The notes beneath the pieces are model-generated. The model made no database searches, had not been told where the DNA came from, and was given only the letters and a program-made list of their open reading frames with translations. Position numbers and translations under genes: made by a program. A stretch of DNA of 51,024 nucleotides from an uncultured Clostridia bacterium. Lineage in GTDB: Bacteria; Bacillota; Clostridia; Oscillospirales; Oscillospiraceae. Location: contig CAMEER010000008.1 in assembly GCA_945915065.1 (NCBI GenBank), forward strand, positions 1-51,024. Reading direction: 5' to 3'. Shown here piece after piece: positions 7,817-16,574 of this stretch. Position 1 is the stretch's first letter, and each line of letters opens with the position of its first letter.

Positions 7817-8994
7817 TGTTCAAAGCAGTAATCGGGAACCGGCAACACGAAGATTACGGTGTGGTGACGCTGCCCTTTCCCGTGAAGGACGGTGATTACG
7901 ACAGTGATTGTGAGATGCTGCGAGGTCTGGACGTGGGCGAGGCCGGAGCAAGAGACTGCTGCATCCGGGAGATCGAGGGCAGCGTTCCGGTACTCAAGCA
8001 GCTGGAAGGGACCTGCATGGCCTTCGACGAGCTGCGTTGGCTGGGCGTGCAACTGGATGCTTTCGACAAATACGAACTGGCCGCGTATCAGGCTATGGCG
8101 GCCAAGCTGGATCTGCACGACGTCAAGGACTTCATCGACCTTACCTTTTGCTGTCAGCAGGCAACGGTGATCACGGACTTTTCCGATCTGGACGCTGTTG
8201 GCCGCAGGCATTATCTGACTACCCATGGCGGGTGCGCTGTAAAAAGTGAATGGGAAAGTGTGGATGGCCAGGAGACGGCGCTTCTGCTTCTCAGCGGTGG
8301 AAACGGAACCGTTACGCCGTACGGTGTGGTGTTCGACAACGGTATGAGGCTGGAGCAGCGCTATGATGGCCATCGTCTGCCTCCGGAACCTATGGGAGAT
8401 GCACTTTTGGAGATCGCCGCTATTTCCGCAGCAGAGGCAGAGATGGAAGCAACACCGGTATGGCTGTATCTCCCGGCTTCCGATAATCAAATCGAACACG
8501 CCCTGAAACGGGCGAGCATCGATCCGCAGGCCATGCGGCTGCGGCTGTCCCACTATGACCTGCCCGGAGAACTGGCAGCAGCCATCGACCTGGAACAAGA
8601 CTCGCTCTCCGATATCAACCGTATGTGCCGTGCCATTGCATGTTTGGACAAACAAGAATTGCATAAGCTTTCAGCCGTGGCGGAATGGTGCGGAGCGAAC
8701 GGCGCGGAGCAGCTCCGGCAGCTGGCGGAGAATTTGGAGGACTTTACGTTCTGCCCGGGCATTCAAACGGCGGAGGAATATGGACAGTACATGATCCGGC
8801 AGTCCGGCCACTTTGCGTACGACGAAAACCTGGAGGGCTATTATCAATTCGGCGATTACGGCCTGGACCGGATGTTGGCCGAGGGCGGTGAATTCACCAA
8901 AACCGGCTATGTGGCCTACTGCGGTGTAACGCCGTTGGAGGAGTTGATGGGCCGCTGCCAACAGGTGGAACCGAGAATGGGAGGTATGGTATGA
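7813..8994 (+). CDS. ardA: ArdA-family antirestriction protein
   Basis: A 393-residue acidic protein, consistent with ArdA DNA mimics that shield incoming conjugative DNA from type I restriction enzymes. The central part carries the family-like pattern MAFDELRWLGVQLDAFD, YELAAYQAMAAKL and VKDFIDLTF. The C-terminal part has LPGELAAAIDL, NLEDFTFCPGI and EEYGQYMI, followed by YCGVTPLEELM, seen in the long Clostridia versions. ATG overlaps the upstream stop. The first ATG of the doublet at 7813 is chosen. It is longer than plasmid ArdA (about 165 residues) and may include two related domains. Position at the front of the transfer region fits early expression in a new host. Confidence 0.75.
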   Translation: MMFKAVIGNRQHEDYGVVTLPFPVKDGDYDSDCEMLRGLDVGEAGARDCCIREIEGSVPVLKQLEGTCMAFDELRWLGVQLDAFDKYELAAYQAMAAKLDLHDVKDFIDLTFCCQQATVITDFSDLDAVGRRHYLTTHGGCAVKSEWESVDGQETALLLLSGGNGTVTPYGVVFDNGMRLEQRYDGHRLPPEPMGDALLEIAAISAAEAEMEATPVWLYLPASDNQIEHALKRASIDPQAMRLRLSHYDLPGELAAAIDLEQDSLSDINRMCRAIACLDKQELHKLSAVAEWCGANGAEQLRQLAENLEDFTFCPGIQTAEEYGQYMIRQSGHFAYDENLEGYYQFGDYGLDRMLAEGGEFTKTGYVAYCGVTPLEELMGRCQQVEPRMGGMV

Positions 8995-9118
8995 GCGGTC
9001 ATCCGGCTTGTGCCAGAGGGCCTCCTATTTTGTTTTCCCCGTTTCGCGTCTTTCCGTTGACTTGTGGCAGGTTGTGTGATACTTGTTTGTGCTACCAAAA
9101 GAAAGGAGAGTGGCACAA

Positions 9119-9811
9119 ATGAAACAACTCACATCATTGGCGATCAGCGCCCTGCTGCTCCTGACCGCCTGCGGGCAGACGGAGAGCGCACCGGACAATC
9201 AGACAGCACTTCCCCCACCGGCCATGCAGGAGGAACGGCAAGCCATGTATGCCGACACGCAGATGCAGAGCATCTTAGCGGAACAACCAACGAAGGAGCA
9301 ACAGACGCAGACCACGGCGACAGAAACTGCTCGGGAAGCCGCGGCAGTGCAGACTGCCAGCTTACCGGATACCGCACTGGAAACACCTGTGCCGACCACC
9401 ATAGCGCCTGCCGCATCGCAGGACATCCCCTCCGCCACCGTCCATGCCAAGACGGGCTATGTGGAGCCGGAACCGGAACCAACACCGGAACCTGACCCTC
9501 CTCCTGTGGGAACCGCGGACCGGCAGGCGGCCACGGATGTTGCCAACGCCTACGCCGTCACCACATACGGTGTGGAGACGGACGGAAGTCTTACGCTGGA
9601 CAACAGTGCCTACCGCTTCCCCGCCGCGGTGCCAACAGACGCAACGCAGGCCACGCTGGAAGCCAAGGCGCAGGACATGGTGGACTTCACCTTCCGCCAG
9701 TTGATGATGCAGGCAGGGGTGGACACCCTGGCAGACGCGGGATTCCGGTGCAATGTCTGCATCATGGAGGACGGCGGCAGTCTGCTGATCTACGTCCTCT
9801 ACGATGGATAA
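9119..9811 (+). CDS. Lipoprotein of unknown function in the conjugative region
   Basis: 230 residues with a lipoprotein signal peptide: MKQLTSLAISALLLLTAC puts the lipidated cysteine at residue 18. A long low-complexity region rich in Gln, Thr, Ala and Pro, including PEPEPTPEPDPPP, acts as a wall-spanning spacer. A small C-terminal domain of about 90 residues follows (NAYAVTTYGVETDGSL to LLIYVLYDG). The AAAGGAG site fixes the start at 9119. It lies between ardA and the pilus operon; a role in mating-pair or envelope contact is only inference. Confidence 0.75.
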   Translation: MKQLTSLAISALLLLTACGQTESAPDNQTALPPPAMQEERQAMYADTQMQSILAEQPTKEQQTQTTATETAREAAAVQTASLPDTALETPVPTTIAPAASQDIPSATVHAKTGYVEPEPEPTPEPDPPPVGTADRQAATDVANAYAVTTYGVETDGSLTLDNSAYRFPAAVPTDATQATLEAKAQDMVDFTFRQLMMQAGVDTLADAGFRCNVCIMEDGGSLLIYVLYDG

Positions 9812-9830
9812 CAAGTAAATTCCCACAGCG

Positions 9831-9865
9831 AAAGCCTCTCTGGCAACAGAGGGGCTTTATCTTTT
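9831..9865 (+). terminator. Terminator or attenuator before the first pilus operon
   Basis: Arms aaagcctctct / agaggggcttt (one G-T wobble) with a 6-base loop, followed by ATCTTTT. It ends 20 bases before the adhesin start, so some transcription must pass it or begin inside it for the pilus genes to be expressed. Confidence 0.7.
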
Positions 9866-9884
9866 GAAAAAAGGAGGAACCTCA

Positions 9885-11294
9885 TTGAAAGCATTCAAAC
9901 GATTTACAGCCCTTGCGCTGGCGCTGGCCATGGCGGCGGCGCTGGCGGTATCCGCCTATGCCGCCACCGTGGTGGTCAAGTACAAGGTCTATGTCTACAC
10001 CGACCAACTGATCTTTACCCAGTATGATTACAGCACCAGCACTACACCCAACGTAAGAAACCTGACCATCCTGGCAGACAGCAGTCTCGGCAGCGGCAGC
10101 GCCCTGTACCACATGAAATACGTCAACGGCGCCGTGGCCTACTGCATCCAGCCGGGCGTCCGCTCCGACGACAGCAGCAACTATGTGCAGGGTTCCAGCG
10201 GCTGCTGGTATAACCTGTCCGCCGCCGTCCAGAGCGGGATCGCGCTGGCACTGGCCTGCGGCTATCCCAGCGCGGAGTACGGTACCGCCTCCGGCGACGG
10301 GAACAGCAGCGATATCATCAATGCTGAGAAATGGGCGGCGACGCAGGCCATCATCTGGGATCTCATCTGCGAATATCGCAGTCCTTACGATTACCGCTCC
10401 TGGGGAACCAGCCCCTTCTACACCTGCGTGGATACCTCCCGCTATCCCACGTTTGCCCTGTGGTACGATGCCATTGCGGCCGCCATGCAGTCGACAATGG
10501 ATATCCCCAGCTTTGCGGCGGTAGCCTCCCGCTGGTGCACCCCCATTGAGCTGACAAAGGATTCCAGTGGCAGCTACAGTGCCAGTGTCACCGACACCAA
10601 CGGCGTACTGAGCGACTTCGATTTCAGCAGCAACAGCGGCAGCGGCATCATCTTCTCCCAACAGGGCAATACCCTGACCATTACGGCCACGGCAGAGGCG
10701 GCCAAGGAGTTGAGCAGTGAAAAGACCTGCTCCGCCACCGGCAGCGCCTACGGTATGGACCCCGACGAAGCCGTTCTGTGCTGGTATGACAGCACCGGAA
10801 AGTACCAGTCGCTGGCCAGCTACACCGGCGTGGGCCGTGACCCGGTCAAGACCTACATCAAGATCAGGGCAACGGTGGTGGAGGAAACGGGCAGCATCAC
10901 CGTATACAAGGTGGATGTGACCGGCACTCCCCTTTCCGGCACGGAGCTACTGCTGGAGGTCTCCCCGAACGGCAACTCGTGGACGGAGGTAAGCCGCATC
11001 ACCACCGGTGCAGACGGTATCGCCAAGTGGGAGGAGCTGACCGTTGGCGCACAGTACCGAATCACCGAAACCAAAGCGCCTGCAGGATATACGCTGCTGC
11101 CGGAACCGGTGGAGATGGGGGCGCTGACGGCGGAAAGCCCCGATATCACCGTCACAGCGTGCAACAATGCCAATTTTGCCCTGCCCTTTACCGGCAGCTG
11201 CGGCTTTATCGCACCTGTTCTGTTGGCAGCACTCATGCTCGTCATGGGTGTTTATTTTTGCGAAAAAGCAGCCCGCCGAAAAACGGCAGGCTGA
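9885..11294 (+). CDS. Thioester-domain pilus tip adhesin, LPFTG-anchored
   Basis: About 469 residues from a TTG start chosen because AAGGAGG lies seven bases upstream. A signal peptide (to about AYA) is followed by a thioester domain. The reactive cysteine is in AYCIQPG near residue 87 and the partner glutamine in ATQAIIWD near 154; such domains form Cys-Gln thioesters that bind host or cell-surface amines covalently. A SpaA/prealbumin-like domain follows (about 335-430) with the E-box-like YRITETKAPAGY. The C-terminus has the sorting signal LPFTG, a membrane segment and a positive tail. It is the first gene of a pilus operon with pilin and two sortases, and is likely the tip subunit. Confidence 0.88.
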   Translation: MKAFKRFTALALALAMAAALAVSAYAATVVVKYKVYVYTDQLIFTQYDYSTSTTPNVRNLTILADSSLGSGSALYHMKYVNGAVAYCIQPGVRSDDSSNYVQGSSGCWYNLSAAVQSGIALALACGYPSAEYGTASGDGNSSDIINAEKWAATQAIIWDLICEYRSPYDYRSWGTSPFYTCVDTSRYPTFALWYDAIAAAMQSTMDIPSFAAVASRWCTPIELTKDSSGSYSASVTDTNGVLSDFDFSSNSGSGIIFSQQGNTLTITATAEAAKELSSEKTCSATGSAYGMDPDEAVLCWYDSTGKYQSLASYTGVGRDPVKTYIKIRATVVEETGSITVYKVDVTGTPLSGTELLLEVSPNGNSWTEVSRITTGADGIAKWEELTVGAQYRITETKAPAGYTLLPEPVEMGALTAESPDITVTACNNANFALPFTGSCGFIAPVLLAALMLVMGVYFCEKAARRKTAG

Positions 11295-11304
11295 TGGTTC
11301 AATT

Positions 11305-11376
11305 CTAAAATGCTTGTAGCTGCCGCTCGCAGAATTCGCGAATGTGAGCCAGACGTTGGGCATCAGGCGGCAGCAT
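11305..11376 (-). pseudogene. Truncated HEPN partner of the MNT gene
   Basis: A 23-residue frame, MLPPDAQRLAHIREFCERQL and stop, starts inside the 3' end of the nucleotidyltransferase gene, overlapping its stop. This is where HEPN genes normally start, and the sequence resembles the first helix of small HEPN/DUF86 proteins. The rest, including the RX4HXY motif, is missing: the next DNA is the end of the thioester adhesin gene. Too short to be certain. Confidence 0.4.
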
Positions 11377-11689
11377 AGATGTTCACCCTTTCTTTTAACA
11401 CGGTATCACGGAAGCGGACGTCATTTTCCATCTGCGGACGCTGCTCCAAAGAGCTGACCGTAATAAGATCAATGTTTTTGTGGAGCGCGTCTTCTAAATC
11501 ACAGTAAACAGCAGAAAGGGAGAGGAGGCTCTTGATGTTCGTTCCGGAGGTGTCGATCAAAAGGTCAATATCGCTGGATTCGGTCGCAGTTCCACGGGCA
11601 TAGGAGCCAAACAAGTAGACTGCCTTTAAGCCGTATTTCTGCGCGACAGGCAAAATGCGCTGTGCGATTTCTTCTACGGAATACACCAT
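11363..11689 (-). CDS. MNT-type minimal nucleotidyltransferase (orphan antitoxin)
   Basis: 108 residues of the MNT/DNA polymerase beta-like superfamily. The catalytic pattern is LFGSYARGTATESSDIDLLI, i.e. GS-X10-DxD, with metal-binding aspartates in DID. In MNT-HEPN toxin-antitoxin pairs this enzyme neutralises the HEPN RNase by adding AMP units to its tyrosine. GAGGAGGTG stands before the ATG at 11689, and a good promoter lies at 11721-11749. The partner is reduced to a short scrap (11305-11376), so this gene is an orphan. It lies antisense between two pilus genes, splitting the adhesin from its pilin. Confidence 0.85.
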   Translation of the reverse strand: MVYSVEEIAQRILPVAQKYGLKAVYLFGSYARGTATESSDIDLLIDTSGTNIKSLLSLSAVYCDLEDALHKNIDLITVSSLEQRPQMENDVRFRDTVLKERVNIYAAA

Positions 11690-11720
11690 CTGCAAACACC
11701 TCCTCAGCATTGATACCACC

Positions 11721-11749
11721 AGTATACCCGTAAAAAGCAAATAATTCAA
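11721..11749 (-). promoter_or_regulatory. Promoter of the orphan MNT gene
   Basis: On the minus strand TTGAAT and TATACT are spaced by 17 bp, about 32 bp before the MNT start codon. It points away from the pilin gene at 11783. Confidence 0.65.
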
Positions 11750-11782
11750 CTCAAAAATAACAGACAAGGAGAACCACTGAAC

Positions 11783-13591
11783 ATGAAAAAGATCCATCGC
11801 GTACTGGCGCTGCTGCTGGCGGCGCTCATGACCCTCGGCCTGATGACTACAGCCTTCGCAGCGCCTACCATCGACCCCGGCAGGAAAGCGTCCCTGAACA
11901 TCTACAAGTACGATATCACGAAAGCCGGTGCGGACGGCGCGTGGGATGCGGAGTCCTACGTCAGTACCGGTCTGCACGATGATGCGGTCGTTGACAAACT
12001 TAGCAAGTACGCCATTCAGGGCGTCGAGTTTACCTACCTCCGCGTGGCGGATATGGTGACTCACAATGAAGCCGGCACAGTAAATGTGCTGTACGGCTTT
12101 GATCGCAGTAACGCCGTGCTGTCCGCCATCGGCCTGACAGCGGCAGACGCTTACAAGACCGAAGGCAGCGTCAGCTACTACACCGGCGACATGCTGAACA
12201 ACAAGCTGTCCACAGCACTGGCGACCAATGCCACCGATGTGAAAAACGCCCTCGAAACTGTTGTAAAAAACGGCGGTATGGTCATGACCGAAACTGACGC
12301 AGCCGGCCACACCGCTGCCTCCGACATGGAGCAGGGCCTGTATCTGGTGGTGGAGACCCGTGTGCCGGAGAATGTGACTTCCACCTGCAATCCCTTCTTT
12401 GTCAGCCTGCCCATGACCACCGTGGACGGCGCAGACTGGAACTATGATGTGACCGTGTACCCCAAGAACCAGACCGGCAATCCCACGCTGGAGAAAACCG
12501 TCCGGGAGAGCATGAGCTCCACTGGTAAGAACACCGGCTCCGTCAGTGATATCACCGATGGCTGCGCCCACACCGCCACTGCCTCCATGGGCGACACTGT
12601 GGAGTATCAGATCATCAGCACCCTGCCCACCATCACCTCCAAGGCCTCCGCACTGACCGCGTATACCTATGTGGATACCATGAGCAAGGGCATCCGGTAC
12701 AACAAGAATGATGTGGTCATTGAGTTCTTCCGGGATGCTGTTTGCACCAATAAGATCACCACATGGGATGAAAACTCCGGCAAGTTCACCGTGGCCTATG
12801 ACGACAATGCCAACACCATGACCATCTCCATGACGGAGAGCGGCCTTGCGGAGATCAACGAATCTGCCACCGTCTACACCAACAGCGTGCAGCGGGGCTA
12901 CAGCGACTGCACCATGCGCATCACTTATGCCGCCGCTCTGGCTTCCGATGCGCAGCTGGGCGATAAGGATAATCCCAACACCGTGACCCTGACGTGGAAG
13001 CGCACCAATACCGCCTATTCCGATACCCTCTCCGACTGCTGCCATGTGTATACCTATGGCGTAGATATCCTCAAGCAGTTCAGTGATGGCAAAGGCAACG
13101 CCCAGAACGTGAAGTTCCTGCTGCACAACGACACCGACGACTGCTACATCGTGGCCGAACAGAAGGACGGCGTGTACTACGCCAAGGGCTTTGCCAGCAA
13201 GAAGGCTGATGCTACCACTTTTGTTCCCAATAGTAGCGGCCATGTTATCGTGAAAGGTCTGGAGGACGATGCCTACAGCCTGACCGAGACTGCCACCGAC
13301 AAGGGGTATGTGCTGCTGAAGGAGGACATCAAGATGGTCATCAAGACTGCTGAGAGCGGGCAGTGCGAGAAATGTGCCGCCCAGCTGCTGATCGCCTCCG
13401 CCACCGTCAACGGCAAGGACGTGACCATGACCGACAGCAACGCCATTGTCCCTCTGACCGTGGTCAACAACCCCGGCTTCGACCTGCCCAAGACCGGCAG
13501 CTACGGTACATGGATGTTCACCGTGGGCGGCGTGATGCTGCTGGGCGCGGCGGCATTCATCGTGCTTCGCAGCCGCAAGCATAACCAGTGA
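11783..13591 (+). CDS. Major (shaft) pilin, LPKTG-anchored
   Basis: 602 residues secreted and polymerised by class C sortase into a pilus shaft. The signal peptide ends around AFAA. Lysine 228 in VYPKNQ is the likely pilin-motif lysine that accepts the threonine of the next subunit. Several Ig-like/SpaA domains follow, with an E-box-like YSLTETATDKGY near 500 expected to help intramolecular isopeptide bonds. The C-terminus is LPKTG (from residue 568), a hydrophobic helix and RSRKHNQ. AAGGAG precedes the ATG. Its stop overlaps the first sortase start (GTGA). Confidence 0.92.
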   Translation: MKKIHRVLALLLAALMTLGLMTTAFAAPTIDPGRKASLNIYKYDITKAGADGAWDAESYVSTGLHDDAVVDKLSKYAIQGVEFTYLRVADMVTHNEAGTVNVLYGFDRSNAVLSAIGLTAADAYKTEGSVSYYTGDMLNNKLSTALATNATDVKNALETVVKNGGMVMTETDAAGHTAASDMEQGLYLVVETRVPENVTSTCNPFFVSLPMTTVDGADWNYDVTVYPKNQTGNPTLEKTVRESMSSTGKNTGSVSDITDGCAHTATASMGDTVEYQIISTLPTITSKASALTAYTYVDTMSKGIRYNKNDVVIEFFRDAVCTNKITTWDENSGKFTVAYDDNANTMTISMTESGLAEINESATVYTNSVQRGYSDCTMRITYAAALASDAQLGDKDNPNTVTLTWKRTNTAYSDTLSDCCHVYTYGVDILKQFSDGKGNAQNVKFLLHNDTDDCYIVAEQKDGVYYAKGFASKKADATTFVPNSSGHVIVKGLEDDAYSLTETATDKGYVLLKEDIKMVIKTAESGQCEKCAAQLLIASATVNGKDVTMTDSNAIVPLTVVNNPGFDLPKTGSYGTWMFTVGGVMLLGAAAFIVLRSRKHNQ

Positions 13592-14406
13592 AGCGCTGGA
13601 TATTGGCGGCGGTTTGCGGTGTTGTGGCGCTGGGGCTGCTTTTCTATCCGCTGGTGGGCGAATGGATGAACGAGAAGTACCACTCCGACGTGGAAACAAC
13701 GTACACAGCAGCCATTGAAAAAACCAGCGATACCGCACTGGCTGCACAGCGGCAGGCGGCAGAGCAGTACAATGCCCTGCTTGCCAATGCCGCAATGATT
13801 TCCGAGGGAGGGGCTTCTGCCCCTCCCTTGGCGTATGAGGGGCAGCTCACCGTGGGCGGCGTCATGGCGTATGTGGAGATCCCGAAAATTGACGTGTATC
13901 TCCCCGTACAGCACGGTACCGACGCAAAAACGCTGGAGCATGCCGTGGGCCATGTGGTGGGTACTTCCCTGCCGGTGGGCGGCAGCAGCACTCACGCGGT
14001 ACTGTCCGCCCACAGCGGCATGTCCGGCGCCAAGCTGTTCTCCGACATTGAACTGTTGGAGACGGGCGATATCTTCTACATTCATGTGCTGGGTGACACC
14101 TTGGCCTACAGGGTGGACAATATTGCCACGGTGCTGCCCGCAGATACCGCCCTGCTGCAGATCGAGGACGGAAAGGACTATGTGACGCTGGTCACCTGCA
14201 CGCCCTTCGGGGTCAACACCCACCGGCTGCTGGTGCGAGGGTATCGGGTTTCCTACGAGCCGGAACAGGCGGCGGAAGCTGCCGCGCAGCCGGTGGCCTC
14301 CTCATGGACACGGCACTATCTGACGGGGCTTGCTGCCGGATTCGGCACATTGGCTGTGGCCGGCGGAGCCTATTACTTAATAAAGAGGAGGAAACAGCAT
14401 GGGTAA
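13588..14406 (+). CDS. Class C (pilin-polymerising) sortase
   Basis: 272 residues with an N-terminal membrane segment, an extracellular catalytic domain and a C-terminal membrane segment ending in IKRRKQHG, the topology of class C sortases. Catalytic histidine is in LSAHSG near residue 142, cysteine in TLVTCTPFGVNTHRLLVRG near 204, with the arginine in the same motif. The start is a GTG overlapping the pilin stop. A PPLAY segment near residue 80 could belong to the lid. It would join pilin Lys to the LPKTG of the next subunit. Confidence 0.92.
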   Translation: MKRWILAAVCGVVALGLLFYPLVGEWMNEKYHSDVETTYTAAIEKTSDTALAAQRQAAEQYNALLANAAMISEGGASAPPLAYEGQLTVGGVMAYVEIPKIDVYLPVQHGTDAKTLEHAVGHVVGTSLPVGGSSTHAVLSAHSGMSGAKLFSDIELLETGDIFYIHVLGDTLAYRVDNIATVLPADTALLQIEDGKDYVTLVTCTPFGVNTHRLLVRGYRVSYEPEQAAEAAAQPVASSWTRHYLTGLAAGFGTLAVAGGAYYLIKRRKQHG

Positions 14407-15082
14407 GAAATCGCTTCTCTTTGCCGCACTGCTGGCGATGCTGGGCGTATGTCTCATACTGTGGCCGGTCCTCCACGGAAGCCGATTGCAAGCCCAGGCC
14501 ATCGACACGGCGCAGGAGTTTCTGGAGCAGCAGGCGGAAGCGCCGCAGTATCCCGAACTGCTGGCGGCACTGCAGGAGTACAACCGGCAGCTCCACGCAG
14601 AAAAACAGTCCGGTCTTGTGGATCTGGCAGCCTGTCAGGCACCCGCCGCAGACCTGACTGCTTACGGCATTGCGGATGAGGTGTTTGGCGTGCTAAAGAT
14701 CCCGGCCATGGATTTGACCATGCCCATCTATTTGGGCGCGTCCGACGAACATCTGGCCGCAGGCACGGCAGTGCTGGGGCAGACATCGGTACCCATTGGC
14801 GGAGACAGCACCAACGCCGTCATTGCAGGACACCGGGGCTGGCAGGGTGCGGACTACTTCCGCTATATTGACCTGTTGCAAGTGGGCGATGAGGTGACTG
14901 TGACCAACCTGTGGGAGAAGCTGACCTACACCGTGACGGAGATCTCCATCATCCAGCCCCACGAGGTGGACAAGATCAGGATACAGTCTGACCGCGACCT
15001 GCTGACCTTGCTGACCTGCCATCCCTACGCCAGCGGCGGGCGGCAGCGGTATGTGGTGGTGTGCGAAAGAACTAAAAATTAA
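14399..15082 (+). CDS. Second sortase of the first pilus operon
   Basis: 227 residues, overlapping the previous gene by eight bases. It has one N-terminal membrane segment and no clear C-terminal one, unlike class C enzymes. Catalytic histidine in IAGHRGWQG near 145, cysteine in TLLTCHPYASGGRQRYVVV near 207. TLxTCHPYxxxxxRxVV is typical of class D/E-like or housekeeping-type sortases. A pilus-anchoring or tip-attachment role beside the polymerase is a reasonable inference. It resembles the second sortase of the other pilus operon (37391-38131). Confidence 0.88.
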   Translation: MGKKSLLFAALLAMLGVCLILWPVLHGSRLQAQAIDTAQEFLEQQAEAPQYPELLAALQEYNRQLHAEKQSGLVDLAACQAPAADLTAYGIADEVFGVLKIPAMDLTMPIYLGASDEHLAAGTAVLGQTSVPIGGDSTNAVIAGHRGWQGADYFRYIDLLQVGDEVTVTNLWEKLTYTVTEISIIQPHEVDKIRIQSDRDLLTLLTCHPYASGGRQRYVVVCERTKN

Positions 15083-15092
15083 GGAGAAGAAC

Positions 15093-15182
15093 ATGAAAAA
15101 GACCATTTATATCATTTTGGCTGCGGCTGCTGCCGCGGCCATATATTTTACCCGCCGTACCCGTGGCCGCAGGGAGATGTGA
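15093..15182 (+). CDS. 29-residue single-span membrane peptide
   Basis: A small gene with a clear AAGGAG site ten bases after the sortase stop. The product is MKKTIYIILAAAAAAAIYF followed by a basic tail (TRRTRGRREM). One transmembrane helix with a positive C-terminus suggests cytoplasmic tail orientation. The next gene begins just after or within its stop, so it belongs to the operon. Function unknown. Confidence 0.6.
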   Translation: MKKTIYIILAAAAAAAIYFTRRTRGRREM

Positions 15183-15184
15183 GC

Positions 15185-15424
15185 ATGGAGCTGATCGGCA
15201 AGGCGACATTCGCCAATGGGGACGTTATCCGCTACTACAATGCGAAGGCTTTTCTGGACTGCATCCGGGAGGAGCTGCTCTACCGGGATGCCACAGGGTT
15301 TCACTATGAAGTGCTGACAGACGATCCCACCGTCCGCAAGGCGGCAGATGACATCCTGTACGATCTCTTCGGGGAGGAAAACCCCCGTGAGCTGGCAGAC
15401 TATGCACAGATGGGAGGGTTTTAG
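15185..15424 (+). CDS. Conserved small protein of conjugative elements, unknown function
   Basis: 79 residues from ATG at 15185 (a GTG at 15179 is possible). Readable pieces are [19 protein letters not shown] and [18 protein letters not shown]. No membrane segment or known catalytic motif. It lies directly before the DUF4314 gene and appears co-translated, with two bases between stop and next start. Confidence 0.6.
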   Translation: MELIGKATFANGDVIRYYNAKAFLDCIREELLYRDATGFHYEVLTDDPTVRKAADDILYDLFGEENPRELADYAQMGGF

Positions 15425-15425
15425 T

Positions 15426-16133
15426 GTGAATATCAGCAGAGAATGGCTGGCATTCCTTCGGGAGCAATACCCCGCAGGGAGCCGCATTAAGCTCCGTGAA
15501 ATGAAAGACCCCTACGCGCCGCTTCCTGCCGGCACGATGGGGACACTGACGTACATCGATGACGCAGGCACCTTCCACATGAAGTGGGACAACGGCAGGA
15601 CGCTGGGCTTGGTAGTCGGTGAGGACAGCTTCACCGTCCTGCCGCCTGAACCCACCGTCCTGAAACTGTATATGCCCCTGACCGCCGACCTCTGTGAGCG
15701 GAACGAATGGGGCGATAGAGAAGATGACAGCACAGAGCTGGACGGCAGAGAACTGTTGGACTACGAAGGCGCGATCCTGAAAGCGCTCATCCAAAATCGA
15801 ATGCCGGAGGAAGCGGAGAGCGGCATCATGCACTGGTATGACAGAAACGACAGTATCGCGAAAAAGGTACGCTCGGTGATGTTCACCGCCGAGGATCGCA
15901 ATGGCAGGCTGTGGGGCGTGGCAGAGTGCCGCGTGGTCGGTACGCTCACCCCGGAGGAACTGTCCACCCTGAAAGAATACATCGCCGGTCAGGCCTCAGA
16001 CGGATGGGGCGAAGGCTTTGAGCAGCGGGAGATCGAGGTGGGCGACGGCACGCTGTACGTCCATTTCTGGCAGCCGGAGCACTGGGACATTCAGACAGCG
16101 GAAGAACAGTTTTGCTTTGCTTGCCTCGCGTGA
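15426..16133 (+). CDS. DUF4314 / DUF6329-type protein
   Basis: 235 residues from a GTG start preceded by GGGAGG. The first ~70 residues match DUF4314, a small beta-barrel-like domain ([42 protein letters not shown]). The remainder begins [20 protein letters not shown] and contains [11 protein letters not shown] and GIMHWYD, as in the DUF6329-type domain common in gut Firmicutes conjugative elements. Both domains are of unknown function. Confidence 0.75.
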   Translation: MNISREWLAFLREQYPAGSRIKLREMKDPYAPLPAGTMGTLTYIDDAGTFHMKWDNGRTLGLVVGEDSFTVLPPEPTVLKLYMPLTADLCERNEWGDREDDSTELDGRELLDYEGAILKALIQNRMPEEAESGIMHWYDRNDSIAKKVRSVMFTAEDRNGRLWGVAECRVVGTLTPEELSTLKEYIAGQASDGWGEGFEQREIEVGDGTLYVHFWQPEHWDIQTAEEQFCFACLA

Positions 16134-16152
16134 GGCGGAAAGGAGCCGACAT

Positions 16153-16452
16153 ATGGAATCCAAGAAAAATCTCTGCGCCCCGATCCCGGAATCGTTGCAT
16201 CAGAAGGTACGGCAGGAACAGGAGCAGCGGGGACAAACTCTGGGTGAATACATCACCGAAATACTGAACGAACATTTTGAAGGAGGACTTAGACCTATGA
16301 ATACCGCAACCCGTACTATCGCCTTTCAGGTGCCGGAAGAACTCTTCAACCGTCTGAAGGACTATCTGGCCGCCCACGATCTCAAGCAGAAGGAGTTCAT
16401 CCTGGGCCTCATCGAACGGGAGCTGAACGACGCCGCCGACGCGGCGGAGTAA
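16153..16452 (+). CDS. Tandem ribbon-helix-helix-like small protein
   Basis: 99 residues with AAAGGAG before the ATG. Two similar halves each look like a short beta strand and two helices: CAPIPESLHQKVRQEQ with GQTLGEYITEILNEHF, then TIAFQVPEELFNRLKDYL with LKQKEFILGLIERELN. This is the ribbon-helix-helix (Arc/MetJ) pattern, suggesting a DNA-binding regulator or relaxosome helper. In related elements the halves may be separate genes; here they are fused. Confidence 0.65.
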   Translation: MESKKNLCAPIPESLHQKVRQEQEQRGQTLGEYITEILNEHFEGGLRPMNTATRTIAFQVPEELFNRLKDYLAAHDLKQKEFILGLIERELNDAADAAE

Positions 16453-16462
16453 GGCAGAGCAG

Positions 16463-16490
16463 CGCCGCAGCCGCGGCGTTACTCTTTTGT
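16463..16490 (+). terminator. Probable terminator before phd-doc
   Basis: cgccgc / gcggcg stem with a 4-base loop followed by TTACTCTTTT, eleven bases after the preceding stop codon. Confidence 0.55.
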
Positions 16491-16522
16491 GTCACCGTCA
16501 GCGAATACCGTCACCAAAATTA

Positions 16523-16554
16523 TAGGTTGATTTTTACCTACATCTGCGTATAAT
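16523..16554 (+). promoter_or_regulatory. Promoter and likely Phd operator of phd-doc
   Basis: TTGATT and a perfect TATAAT are spaced by 16 bp. The inverted repeat TAGGT-N8-ACCTA (16523-16540) covers the -35 box and the spacer, a plausible binding site for autorepression by the Phd-type antitoxin. Confidence 0.6.
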
Positions 16555-16574
16555 AAACATAGGAGGTGTTCGCT

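Noticed and set aside
11690..13795. Very long minus-strand frame opposite the pilin gene, continuous with the MNT gene
   Set aside because: It is the mirror of a GC-rich pilin gene with strong coding signs on the plus strand. Only the last 108 codons are real (MNT), as shown by their own ribosome site, promoter and GS-X10-DxD motif.
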